64,000 bases of DNA from Uloborus plumipes (Eukaryota > Arthropoda > Arachnida > Araneae > Uloboridae): NCBI GenBank assembly GCA_038373865.1, contig JAXGGA010005235.1, positions 2,501 to 66,500 of the forward strand, written 5' to 3'. Shown here in pieces: positions 34,940 to 46,841 of this stretch (its first letter is position 1; every line of letters begins with the position of its first letter). A model generated the notes under the pieces. It saw only the letters and a list, made by a program, of their open reading frames with translations, was not told the DNA's origin and did not search any database. The translations under genes were made by a program, and so were the position numbers.

Positions 34940-36055
34940 AGTTTTTTTAAAATTCTCTTTAAGTATGTTTTCTTCTTATAATTGTGTTTTTGAAAAATTG
35001 CTTGAAGGGTTTTGCGATAGAACCTTTCATTAGTATTAATATACAGTTTAATTTTGTAAAGATGTTAATTAACTACCAAATTAATGCAGCCAAACTACCA
35101 TGATTCTTTTCATCTCGGTAACCAAAAATTTATTGGTTTGTTTTTGGAAAAGAAGTCACATTAGGGGGGGGGATGCATTCTTTTTTTCCGTGCAGTGGTT
35201 TGCTTTGTGGTTGAAACTGAGGAAGGGGGGGGGGGAGGATTTACTTTTCTTTTGTTGCAAAATGAAACTGGAATAATCTACTATCTGGCATCCCGTAAAG
35301 TTAATTTCCTGGCATACTGGTCAGCCTCACTTTTTTCCGGAATTTGAGGTAATACGGTGCTTAATTTTGCTAAACCTATTACAGGTTAAGTTGAAAAAAA
35401 TAAAAATTAGCATGTTTCCGATTCATCACTATCAGCCGGGTGAATTGAACCACATCTGAAATATTATGGATATAAATAAAAACTAATCAACATCCTGGCT
35501 GACCGTGTCAGGTACGAGAAATGAACAATTCCAAAAATGCCAAGACATGGCTAGCGGTAGGGAAAGGATTGGTTCATAGAGCTGGGGCTCTGAATATGTT
35601 TAAGAATGACTAATTTCGTCCAAATGTACATACTATTGATAATGTATCAAATATAATATGGTAATCCAGATACAGTCAAGGGTGTAGCTAGGGGGGTGCA
35701 GCCGCACAGTGGTGTAGCAAATTCTGATGGCACCTGGGGCGGAGTTCTAGTTGTCACCCCCCCCCCCTTTTTCACCAAAATGGCAATTTCTTTTTAAAAA
35801 AATTTTATTTTTTCTTTTTTTAAATGTTGATTAGGTAAATAAATTTTCATGATTAGATGCCTGTGAAGGGTGTTTATATGAATAAAACCCAATGACTAAA
35901 AATTCTCTGGCGCAGAGATTTTAGAGTCAGAAAAAAAAAAACCGAGACAATTTGGAAAATTGCCCCTTTGTCCCCGAAATACATACGGGATTATGAAAAA
36001 ATATATTTGCATTTTGATTTGTATTACGTACAAAAATACGTAGTATGTCCACTGG
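34940..36055. other. Gene-free, with a GTGTAGCTAGGGGG element terminus
   Basis: At about 35684 CAAGGGTGTAGCTAGGGGGG and at about 35707 CAGTGGTGTAGC resemble hAT-type termini common in this window, but I could not pair them with right ends. The rest is AT-rich. Confidence 0.4.
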
Positions 36056-36063
36056 GCTGTTGA

Positions 36064-37098
36064 CAAGGCCGGTCTTAGGCCGATTAGAACGATTTTGCTC
36101 AATCGGGCCCCTCTCTAGCAAGGGGCCCCGCGCCGACAAATTATTTTTGCCTTTAGGTAAATGTTAAAAAAAAAACTATATCAAAGTAAGAAGCTAATTG
36201 GCAATATTTACCTGGTGTTTAACCCGTCTGAAAGAGGTAATTTTGAAATATTTTCAAGGAAAATTTCTGAACGTGGGACTAACTTTTGGCCAAGTTATGG
36301 GAGAAGGAACGGTACCCGTTCTTTCTTCCATAACTTGCCCAAAGTAGCTGAAATTAGTTTTTGAGGCAACAATTTCAAAGCATTTATAGTAAGAAACCTC
36401 CATCTAACATCAAGGTCTTCTAAGAGAACGTCTAAAACTGCGTTTTCAGGACTATAATTTCTAAAATTTTCGGGGAAGAGCCCTCAAAGAGATGGGTGAG
36501 TTGGAGCGTTTTTTCCAAATGCCACCCTCCCCCTTAAAAATATTATCTGGTTTAGGCCGCTGCTTAAAATGTCGTCAAATATCATTTTAAAATATATATT
36601 TAGAAAGGAGAGTCTGAATTTCTCGCCCATGCCTCTGTCATTACCGAAGATTGTTTAAAATTCATTGCATTTTAAAACCTCAACGAGGCAAAATGTCTAG
36701 AAGAGCGCTCCGCCCTGCCGTCCTCTAAATTATTATTCTAAGCTTGGTCCCATTAGCCCTCTCCAAAATTAGCCTGCCACTAGTACAACTTAGTTCTTGG
36801 GAATATAATCAAAAATGCAACATGCTTTTTCGGATATATGAAACGGTTATATAAGTAGTCTTTTCATCATCAACAAAAGGGTCAGGGAAGGTGCATAAAA
36901 TAGAAAGAAAGGTTAGTCTGTAATTGCTTGTTTTAGCAAGCTATTGATTTTTTTTTCTTGTAAAAATAGTAAAACAAAAAGTTTTTATTTAAAAAAGAGT
37001 TATATTCATTTGAGCCTTAAATTAAATGTAATCATTTTGCAAATTCAGCCCCGCCAGAGTACTCCAATCGGGCCCTGCATTTGCTAAGGCCGGCCCTG
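36064..37098. mobile_element. hAT-type non-autonomous element, 1035 bp
   Basis: The ends CAAGGCCGGTCTTAGG and CTAAGGCCGGCCCTG are inverted repeats. The flanks GCTGTTGA (36056-36063) and GATGTTGA (37099-37106) match in 7 of 8 bases. Subterminal CAATCGGGCCC occurs inverted-like at both ends (36100 and 37066). The interior contains AATTTTCGGGGAAGAGCCCT-type units. No transposase. Confidence 0.7.
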
Positions 37099-37106
37099 GA
37101 TGTTGA

Positions 37107-38465
37107 ATCGGCAAAAAAGTAATAGACTCTTTTACAAATAAACATATAGTGTCCCTGTCCGTTCATTTTAAATCACGCACGTATGGCACTGAAGTGTTAT
37201 ATGATCATCTTCGATGTTTCCGCTTTAAATTGCACTAGTTTCAACTAATGGGCGTGTGAAATATGCGAAAACAATTTCGCAGAAAACTTTTTTTTTATTA
37301 TTTTACGCTTTTGCATAAATGTTTTAAACGTATTTAACCGCTACAATCATTTTCTCCCCCTTTTTAACTACACTAAGGAACAGCCATTTTTTTCCACAAA
37401 ATGTTTTAAAATCTAGTTGGCATTTATTTTTTTGGAAGGGGGGGGGGAGAATTATTTTAAAATTTGTCCATTTCTTCAATTTTACCCATTAGGAAAAAGA
37501 ACAAAATAAAAATTGAAAATTTAATTTTTGTTCTTTAAGTTTCACTGCACACTGTAAGCTTGACCAGGAAACCGTACGGTAGTGTAACAATGAAAAAAAA
37601 TTAAATGTGGCATTCGAAAGAGCATTGTAAAACATGTTTCTGGAAGCATGCAATTTTTTGCTGTCATAACTCTTTATCGAAATATGAGGCCTTAAAAAAA
37701 ATATGAGGTAAAAAATTTTTGAGAGAATTTATTAGCAAGTGAGTAATGACAAGCCTCTTTCACATGATTTGTAGATATGCATTTAGTGAAATTAGGTTAT
37801 TAATTTATTGCCAAGTCTTTACATTCGGCTCTTTGTTGAAAACTTCCTGAGATTTTAAGACCTTATATCTCGATAACGGGCTGACGAGGACAAATAACTT
37901 TTGCGTCAAAAATATGTCTCAAATGCTCTTTCGATTGCTACCTATTTAAACTTTTTTCATTTGTACACTATTCGTGTGGTTCAATGGTCAGTAGCGTAAA
38001 ACCATAAAAATTAAAGTTTTCAATTTAATTTCTTCAACAATTGATTTTTGTGCTCAAAAAAGTCTTTGTTTTTGCTTGGGAGATATTTAGGTGAGCTTAT
38101 CACCATGATGTGCATATAAAATGTTTGTGCAATGTAGCAACCATAGTAAAATCACCTCCCCCCCCCCCTCCTTTTAATAGGTTCACATTACTTAACTTTT
38201 CTCCCCCTCCTAATATTGATTCATTGGGGGCCGTACAAAAGGTCCACGGACGAAGTGCCGTATCCGTACAATCGTTTTCTGCAAGGCGTGGCTGACAAAA
38301 TTTGATATCCCGTTTCAATTTTAAAAGGAAGACAGAAAAAAAAAAGAGATAGGTTTATGAAACGTTAAGTACCATTCTGGGGAATTTCGCGGGTTAGAAC
38401 GTATAAAATTTAAATATTTAACTTTTTTTTTAGAAAACGTGGAGAAAACACAGAAAAGGAATAGT
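37107..38465. other. Gene-free stretch
   Basis: No supported gene. Homopolymer G and C runs lie at 37437-37448 and 38157-38168. The open frames nearby read through these runs and are not credible. Confidence 0.35.
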
Positions 38466-38852
38466 AGGGGAATGTGGGGCAAAGTGAAATAGCGGAACAA
38501 AGTGAAATGGTAATTATTTTCAGTTTGCCGCATCACCTATCAAGCAATATTTTAACTAAGTTCCTAGACATATAGTTGATTCGTGTCAAAAAAGATATAG
38601 CCCAGAAGACAAACAGAAAAATATATACAAGTCAATTTCAAAATTTGATACACTTATTGTAATTTTCGTGGTTTTTCAAAAATATTTCTTACTAGCTGAC
38701 CCGGCGAACTCTGTTCCGCCTTAAAGGCAATAAATAAGAAAAATTTTGAATTTATTAAGTTTTTTATTATTAGAAAATACAAAAAAAAAATTAAGTACCT
38801 ACATTAATCATTCATTATTGTTTCTGTATTTTAGTACATAGGTTGCTCTTCA

Positions 38853-39105
38853 CTAAAGTACCTTGTGTTGCACAACATTTTTTGTTTTATTATCAGGCGC
38901 AAAAAGAAACAACACAGATGGTCTTCCGACCCCTAAACATGCCACATATAATTGACCATAGGAGAAACGGTGATATTCTAGATTCAAAACCACAAACTTT
39001 TAAGAATTGGCCTTGTGATTTGTTAAAGGTCATGACAAATGCAAGACGGATCGGAAATTGAAGTCTTTTAAATTCAAACGGCATATCGGTTGGGATTATC
39101 GGTAT
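38853..39105 (-). pseudogene. Helitron Pif1-like helicase C-terminus, broken
   Basis: Minus-strand translation gives IPIIPTDMPFEFKRLQFPIR, then LAFVMTFNKSQGQFLKVCGF, followed in another frame by FAPDNKTKNVV and a stop. This is the conserved last section of the Helitron helicase: the FKRxQFPxRLAF..T.NKSQGQ.L motif VI region and the APDNKTKNVV tail. A frameshift separates the two parts, the SH..LYVA.SR block has decayed, and everything upstream is missing. In the family the protein unwinds DNA during rolling-circle transposition; this copy cannot. Confidence 0.8.
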
Positions 39106-39365
39106 AGGTCAACACTCGCGGTCGCCAGTCGCCAAATGCGATCAATTTTCACGATTTGGCGATCATTATTTTCACTGAGGTCGCCAACATGGCTACCATT
39201 CAAAAATGCTACACCCCTTTCCCAACCTTAACCTTGACATGTGACCTTTACCCAAATCCTCTTGTCCACTAAACATTCGGCAATCGGATCGCCGGGGGCG
39301 TAGAAGGGAGATGGTATTATACTCTCATCCACTTAAAATTCGCCTGAAAATATATCGCTTCTTTA

Positions 39366-40190
39366 ATAGAAACACGTGCCTCGCCAAAAATTGCGCACCT
39401 GGTTTGAGGAGGGCAATCCTTTTGCATCTTGATAATGTTTCAATTATTTTTGAAGTTTTGAGGCATTTTGTTATCTGTTAATGTAACTCGGCTTTTTCCA
39501 TAGAGTAATTTTGTAATGTATTTATTAATATAATTTTAATTGCTCATTGTAATATTAACCATTGAAACATAGTTTGGCTCATGCCACCAAAAAGCACGTG
39601 GCTCACCGAAATATGCGGGATGTGTTTGAGCTATCAATCTTTTTGCATCCTGTTTGGAACTTTTGAGACTTATGTTATCTGCTACCACAACATGTCTCAC
39701 TTTACTCATTAATTGAGGGGTTTTTTTTTTAAATTTTATTTGCTTATTCACATACAATGTTAACCAAAAAAAAAAAAAAAAACGTGAGTTGCCGCCCGTG
39801 CTCACAAACACACGTGCCTCGCCGAAAGTTGCGTACCTTATTTGGGATTTCAATCCTTTCGCATCCTAAAAATATCTCAATTATTTTGGAATCTTTGAGG
39901 CTTCTTATTATCTACTACCGTAGCTCGGCTCATTTTATGTATTATTTTTAATTTATTTACTAATTAACCTAATTTTAAATCTTCGTTCATATCATGTGAC
40001 ATGAATCTTAAAAGTAGTTCGACGCCAATGCCAACAAAGAAACACGTGATTCGACGAAAATTGCAACCTCGTTTGGAATCTCAATCTTTTTACATCCTGA
40101 TAATATTCAAATTATTGTAGAAGTTTTGGGGGATTTTATTATCTGCTCCCATCTATACCTTGGCTCATTTTATTCTTTTGTTGAATAATC
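39366..40190. repeat. Four diverged tandem units of about 200-230 bp in the Helitron
   Basis: Each unit contains CACGTGCCTCGCC-like, then AATTGCGCACCT-like, TCAATCCTTTTGCATCCTG-like and TTATCTGCTA..AGCTCGGCTCA-like blocks. The starts are near 39366, 39590, 39795 and 40040. Divergence is much higher than in the 5'-end array, so this array is older. Confidence 0.6.
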
Positions 40191-40415
40191 ATTTTTTCCT
40201 TCAGAATATTTTGCTGCTTGTTTTGCTATGTGATTAAAACCAAAAAAGAAAGAGAAAAGTGTTTTGACACCAAAGGTCGGGTTTTTACCGAATTTTGAAT
40301 GTCTGCTCTTGCTATACATACTAAAAAAAATCAGATAAAATATTTTTGAAGTGTCTTACAACAGGGTTTGGCCCGAGTTTAAACCGTACTGTCCAAACTT
40401 AAATTTTATTGAAAT

Positions 40416-40416
<1 letters not shown>

Positions 40417-40473
<57 letters not shown>
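40417..40473. repeat. 57-base T homopolymer
   Basis: Uninterrupted T run. The length may be affected by sequencing or assembly. Confidence 0.9.
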
Positions 40474-40474
<1 letters not shown>

Positions 40475-40734
40475 TGAACAAGTATCAGAAACAAATAACA
40501 AAAGAAATATTTTTTTTTCTTCATAAGAGCAAGTTAGAACTTATTTATTGAATTTTGAACATTCAAATATGGGTATAATGATATTCTTGATTTTTATCAA
40601 GTTACATTGAAATTTTTTTAATTTTAAGTTTGGCTACCATTTTCTGAAATTTGGCTACCATTTTGTGGGGTGTTAGTAGCCATTGGCTACCAATTCAAAA
40701 TTTGAGTGTTGAGGTATAATTATCGGGATCCTAG

Positions 40735-42986
40735 GAATGAGCAATCGTTTCTGACAGCTTATCACATATAAATGTCAAGGGAAGTAACGTGTTTGTTTAT
40801 AATTTATTTCACGAAAAAGTCAAATAACACTCAACGCACCGCTAACTTACAACCTGTTTACTGCGCACCGGTAGCTGCCAGAACGTGTGCTTTATGTCGC
40901 TCAGCCATGGAGGTGTCAAAAAAGGCGTAGTAAAAAGGCTTAGTCAATAAGACAGTTTTTCTATTTATGTAACTGACACACATAAATTATAGCCTATGTC
41001 CGTCTCCTGGCTCTAAGCTACCTACCCACCAATTTTTAGCCATATCGGTACAGCCGTTCTTGAGTTATAAGTAGTGTAACTAACACGACTTTCTTTTATA
41101 TATACAGAAGATAGAATAGTAGTGAGAAGAACAACCTCTTTAACTGCAGTGCAGGAGCTATCCCACGAAGCGCTCTCTACCTCTCAGAATCAGAAGCGTA
41201 AAAACTCTAAAGTGACAATCGCTTCTGACAGCTTTTCACATGTAAATTTCAAGGGAAGTAACGCATTTGTTTATAATTTACTTCACAAAAAAGTCAAATA
41301 ACACTCAACGCACCGCTAACTTACAACCTGTTCGGAAGCTGCCAGAACGTGTGCTTTATGTCGCTCAGCCATGGAGGTGTCAAAAAAGGCGTAGTAAAAA
41401 GGCTTAGTCAATAAGACAGTTTTTCTATTTATGTAACTGACAGACATAAATTATAGCCTATGTCCGTCTCCTGACTCTAAGCTACCTACCCACCAATTTT
41501 TAGCCATATCGGTACAGCCGTTCTTGAGTTATAAGTAGTGTAATTAACACGACTTTCTTTTATATATATAGATAGAAGATAGAATAGTAGTGAGAAGAAC
41601 AACCTCTTTAACTGCAGTGCAGGAGCTACCCCACCAAGCGCTCTCTACCTCTCAGCCTCAGAAGCGTAAAACCTCTAAAGTGACAATCGTTTCTGACAGC
41701 TTATCACATATAGTTTTAAAGGAAATAACGCGTTTGTTTATAATTTATTTCACGAAAAAGTCAAATAACACTCAACGCACCGCTAACTTACAACCTGTTT
41801 ACTGCGCACCGGTAGCTGCCAGAACGTGTGCTTTATGTCGCTCAGCCATGGAGGTGTCAAAAAAGGCGTAGTAAAAAGGCTTAGTCAATAAGACAGTTTT
41901 TCTATTTATGTAACTGACACACATAAATTATAGCCTATGTCCGTCTCCTGGCTCTAAGCTACCTACCCACCAATTTTTAGCCATATCGGTACAGCCGTTC
42001 TTGAGTTATAAGTAGTGTAACTAACACGACTTTCTTTTATATATACAGAAGATAGAATAGTAGTGAGAAGAACAACCTCTTTAACTGCAGTGCAGGAGCT
42101 ATCCCACGAAGCGCTCTCTACCTCTCAGAATCAGAAGCGTAAAAACTCTAAAGTGACAATCGCTTCTGACAGCTTTTCACATGTAAATTTCAAGGGAAGT
42201 AACGCATTTGTTTATAATTTACTTCACAAAAAAGTCAAATAACACTCAACGCACCGCTAACTTACAACCTGTTCGGAAGCTGCCAGAACGTGTGCTTTAT
42301 GTCGCTCAGCCATGGAGGTGTCAAAAAAGGCGTAGTAAAAAGGCTTAGTCAATAAGACAGTTTTTCTATTTATGTAACTGACAGACATAAATTATAGCCT
42401 ATGTCCGTCTCCTGACTCTAAGCTACCTACCCACCAATTTTTAGCCATATCGGTACAGCCGTTCTTGAGTTATAAGTAGTGTAATTAACACGACTTTCTT
42501 TTATATATATAGATAGAAGATAGAATAGTAGTGAGAAGAACAACCTCTTTAACTGCAGTGCAGGAGCTACCCCACCAAGCGCTCTCTACCTCTCAGCCTC
42601 AGAAGCGTAAAACCTCTAAAGTGACAATCGTTTCTGACAGCTTATCACATATAGTTTTAAAGGAAATAACGCGTTTGTTTATAATTTATTTCACGAAAAA
42701 GTCAAATAACACTCAACGCACCGCTAACTTACAACCTGTTTGCTGCGCACCGGAAGCTGCCAGAACGTGTGCTTTATGTCGCTCTGCCATGGAGGTGTCA
42801 AAAAAGGCGTAGTAAAAAGGCTTAGTCAATAAGACAGTTTTTCTATTTATGTAACTGACACACATAAATTATAGCCTATGTCCGTCTCCTGGCTCTAAGC
42901 TACCTACCAATTTTTAGCCATATCGGTACAGCCGTTCTTGAGTTATAAGTAGTGTAACTAACACGACTTTCTTTTATATATATAGA
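40735..42986 (-). repeat. Tandem array of five Helitron 5'-end units, alternating A/B types
   Basis: Units end at about 41106, 41571, 42047, 42512 and 42986, each with the minus-strand 5' terminus TCT(A/G)TATATATAAAAGAAAG or a close variant, and are 465-476 bp long. Types alternate A-B-A-B-A: type B lacks about 13 bases (TACTGCGCACCGG) and starts with slightly different sequence. Two adjacent A+B dimers are nearly identical (period 941 bp), so the last doubling was recent. The 93-codon plus-strand frames in two A units are by-products of the repeat and not genes. Confidence 0.85.
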
Positions 42987-43165
42987 TTATTACAAAATGA
43001 TAAAATTTTCGTTATTTTCATTTTAAGTATTAATGACGATCTATTAATACTGAAAATGATAATTACTGCAGTACTTATTTAGTTTATATTAAGTAATTTT
43101 GGATTTTAAATGCTCAATGAAATTTCTCAAGTGCACGTGGGGTAAAGTGAAATAGTTCATTTCGT

Positions 43166-46100
43166 TAAACTATGCGTTCATGCATTTAAATCACATACGC
43201 ATTTCTTCATTGATTAGTTAATTTACATTCTTTTGCTTATTAATTCACATAATTATTCATTCATTCTTTTATTTTATCATTTATTCTCTATTTTATTCAC
43301 TCATTTCCTTTTTTCACGTTTTAATTTATCCATTTATTTGTTTTATTTATTTATTCGTTTATCTTTTCATTGATAATTCATTTATTGGGTCTCGGTGGCG
43401 CTGGTGAGCTGCCCCAATGAAGCAATCACGTTTTTCTTTAAAAAAAAAAAAATATTATTTATTTATTTCAACTGCGGCTTGCAAGATTTCTTATGATGTG
43501 AATTTTCTTTAGCTGTCAAAAAAAATTTGAAAAGCCTATTTCTTCAGTAAGTAATGTTAATAATAGGGATATTATTGGAAATTCTTAAATAATGTTTAAA
43601 GATTACATTTCCTTTTTAAATTTTACAGAAAAAAATAATTTAGTCATTTTGATTCATGTTTTTTCAGTCATTAATTTTTTAATCCTGGGAATCCGTCAAT
43701 CCCATTACAAAATGAGATTGACGGCGGCTTTTCTGTAAAACAGGGAAATGGTCGGGAGAACAGCCCTGTGTTAAGGAAGTGTTCAACAATGTAATTCCTT
43801 TTGTTTAAAATTCAAACCAAAGAAAAAAATACATTTTCTACATTTTCAAGGACTTTTTTTTTTGTGCACAGTAAAACAATTAAAAATAATATAAAGCAAA
43901 TACTTTTTACTTTTAGATCAAATCTTATAGAGAATTATGATATTTCCCTGTAAGCACTCTATCACGTACATACGACTTAGAATTGATTGTATTTTTGAAC
44001 ATTTATTTACACAAATCTCTTATAGTTTTTGAATTAAATTGACAAGAATAAAATAGGTGTATCAACCATTTTTATGTCTCAACAGCGGACAGCAGCAGTA
44101 CCCTGAATAGAGAAAGCCACTTCACGCTTCCTTCTACCCGATGCCTAGTAGTCCGACATCTAAGCACTCGGCTACTTTCGTTGGTTGCTTATGCGATAGT
44201 TTGTTCGCTGTCTTTGAATCATGTCATATTTTAGTAGTTTTCAAGTCCTTTTTTTTTTTCTTGTTTTTCATGGAAAATTTGGACTTTATTAACTGATTCT
44301 TATTACATACCATAATCTAGACTTTAATTGACTTTCTTTTCTGCATTATTAGGTTTTACTACTTAAAATCAGATGTTATTAACTCGTTTTAGAATTATAT
44401 TACGAAGAGATTTTATTTTCTGCAATTTTATAGACAGTTATAAATTCAATTGCAATAAGATTTCCTTTTCTAGGGAATAAAAATTCAAAGATTAATGCCA
44501 TCAAAATTTTAAATAAAACAGAATCAGAGATATAAAAAATTTATTCATGAATAAAGCAAATTTTACAAGATGCTTTTAAGAAACAAAATACAGGTTACTT
44601 TTAACACAATTAATAGAATTTTTCATTCGAAATTTTCTGGTGAATTTAACTTTAACAAAATGTTTCAACACACAACCGCTACTTTTCAAGCTCACAAAAA
44701 GATTACATGCAATATTTTTATTTACAAAATCTATTTTCCAACCAGGGCTCTCAAAAACTTGAACACACTTTCAAGAGAAATAACGATTATTTTCAAGTGG
44801 TTAAATTCAAGCACAGTAAAAATTTTCGATAAAATAGAAATGGTTTGTCTTGAATTTTGAACCCTTAAAGAAAAAAACAATCAATTTCATGAAAATTAAA
44901 AGTAAAATGTCACGTCTCAATTTGAAATTGCTACAACAAATACTACTGTGAAGTTTAAAATACTTAGTTTCAATATATTTTGTTGATTTTTATCTTCACG
45001 TTAAGTTATCTTTAGCTCTTGTTCAAGAGAAACAAACAATTTTCATAACAATAAAAGAAAAAAATATTTTCCAACAACAAAATGGAATTAAACAAGCAAT
45101 TGAGGAAAAATTGTTTTAAAAGTGATAAGTTCTTAAAATTTCCAACTATAATAAGCTATATAAAATAAACTGAAGATAAAAAATTTACTTAGAGTCATAT
45201 CCAAAAATAAAAAATAGGACAAAATCAAAGCAGAAATTACACTGTAACTTCGAAAATTCTAGTCTAAGTATAGAGATATTATAACATTGGGAAATTTTTC
45301 TAATCACTACTAGCGAGTAAAGAAGTAGGGGAATGTGGGCAAAGTGAAATGGTAAAATATTTTCACAGAGGTAATTTTCACAGAGAATAGTAAAATATTT
45401 TAAAGTGTGATTAGAAATTGAAGAGTGATTTAAGAGTGATTATTTATTTTATAAATAAATAAAATTTATTTTAAACAAATAAAATAATTTATTTTATTTA
45501 TTTATAAAATAAATAAATAAAAAAATAAATTTTAGGAAAATATCATTAACATAGTTTTCAAAATATGCACTAGTTTCTTCAAGATGATCAACAGAACAAG
45601 CTTCCAACTTCCAAATAAATTGAATAACATTATAATATTGCTTTTTAAATTTATTCATAAATTTTAGAATGAACAAAATTTTAGAGAAAAAAGTATTTTT
45701 GCTAAATTTTATCGAGTGACGTCCTAATAAACAGAATAAATACACTTTCTAATAAATTATCTACACAAAGTCAGAAGTATTCAAGGTAAAATAAATTAAT
45801 AGATATTAACAAATGTAACAACACATTCAGAGTGAATAAAAAAAGTTAGACACACTGATATGCTAGAGAAGTTTAATATCTTAAAGAACGGGCGAAATAG
45901 TTTAATGAAACAAAACTTCCTCGTGAGTTAGGAGTTATTTTGAATCTTTCCGACATATTGCTTGCAGCCATCGTCGTATGAATTCGTCTTCTTTTGGGAG
46001 CGAAAATACTGCAACTTTTGGGCTATTTTCATAGTTGCCTTTACAGTTTATGGCACAGCATCTGTGCAGCATCTTCACAATATAATGTAATAACAATATA

Positions 46101-46410
46101 TTAAAATGCGATGGCAGTATTTATGACTATTTTTGAACTTTGGACGATAACGCTGTCTGCAAACAAAGATAACCACAACACTGCAATTGGCGAGTATTTT
46201 AACGCCAAACCGGTTCTCCGACCCCGTGATACTACAGGGGTGTAGTATTACCGGGGAGCGATTTTCGTCGCCGAGCGAGAAGCCAAGATAACAGGCAAAT
46301 ATGGCAACCAAGACTACTGTTTTCCTTTCGGACTACTAGAGAAGCCATGTTTTGCGATATTGTAACCCGTGAAGAGGCTTTGTAATCGAGACGGTAATGA
46401 CAGCATACGA
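43166..46410. other. AT-rich gene-free stretch with a tRNA-like fragment near 44090-44185
   Basis: No gene is supported. On the minus strand near 44180-44120, GTAGCCGAGTGCTTAGATGT followed by CGGACTACTAGGC resembles the D-arm and anticodon-arm region of a tRNA-Ser/Leu-like SINE head. There is no B box, so it is at best a decayed SINE. A partial AAAGTGAAATGG repeat lies at 45336-45362. A strong ATTTATTTTATAAATAAAT hairpin lies around 45430-45530. Confidence 0.4.
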
Positions 46411-46417
46411 CCTGCCA

Positions 46418-46841
46418 TAGGCGGCTGGTGTACCAAAAAAGTGGCGGGTCAAAAGAAATGTATGTGGAGAGAGGGGGGGGGGTGAAGTCAGCCCCTCCTG
46501 GAGTTTTTCTTTTTTTTTTTTCGTGTAAAATTTGATTATATGAATGTATTTTAATATTACTGATTAAATGACCTCTAAAAAATGCGGAATATAGTCAGAA
46601 AAATTAAACAGGCGATATACGACCCTTACGGTTTAAAATTCCATTGTTATGAAATAACTGGTTCAAAGTTGGAATTTTCAGCTTGTTTTTGGCATTTTCA
46701 GCTATTATTTTGGTGAAATAAATCGTTTTTCACTCTCTCGATCAACACTTTATAACCATGGAAAATGAAAGGGTAAGGTCCCTATACTGTTAAAAGTGAA
46801 GGGCTGTCGCCCCCTTGCCCCCTGTACGAGCCGCCTATGGC
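46418..46841. mobile_element. MITE of the CATAGGCGGCT family, 424 bp
   Basis: The ends CATAGGCGGCTGGTGTACC and GTACGAGCCGCCTATG are inverted repeats followed by G/C-rich blocks. The interior matches (inverted) the copy at 20714-21127, including CATTTTCAGCTATTATTTTGG. CTG borders both ends if the first C is host-derived, but a 3-bp match is weak evidence. Confidence 0.7.

Larger units (their letters stand above)
38692..42986 (-). mobile_element. Helitron, 4295 bp, with decayed Pif1 helicase and tandem 5' ends
   Basis: On the minus strand the element begins TCTATATATATAAAAGAAAG after a host A (42987) and ends GGGTCAGCTAG before a host T (38691). These are the expected TC start, CTAG end and A/T insertion context of a Helitron. 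There are no inverted ends or target duplication. The 3' part encodes a Pif1-helicase C-terminus remnant (38853-39105). The middle carries four diverged tandem units and a 57-base T run. The 5' part is five head-to-tail copies of a roughly 470-bp unit, each carrying the Helitron 5' terminus. No Rep domain is seen, so this copy is non-autonomous. Confidence 0.8.
38466..43165. repeat. AAAGTGAAATAG repeat split by a Helitron
   Basis: Bases 38466-38691 match the left half and 42987-43165 the right half of the uninterrupted repeat at 30340-30735. The match includes GCAATATTTTAACTAAGTTCCT on one side and GTACTTATTTAGTTTATATTAAG on the other. The intervening 4.3 kb is the Helitron. The matching region in the palindrome arms has no insertion at the corresponding AAATATTTATTG. 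Confidence 0.7.

Noticed and set aside
39366..40190. CRISPR-like regularly spaced repeats
   Set aside because: The units are about 200 bp, highly diverged, without short conserved repeats and unique spacers, and the genome is eukaryotic. They are decayed tandem units inside a Helitron.
40351..40551. 66-codon frame with poly-phenylalanine
   Set aside because: It is created by the 57-base T homopolymer.
41590..41871. 93-codon plus-strand frames repeated at 41590 and 42531, looking like a duplicated gene
   Set aside because: They fall inside the Helitron 5'-end array, antisense to the element, and exist only because the repeat unit happens to be open in that frame. No domain is visible and the intervening type B units are closed.
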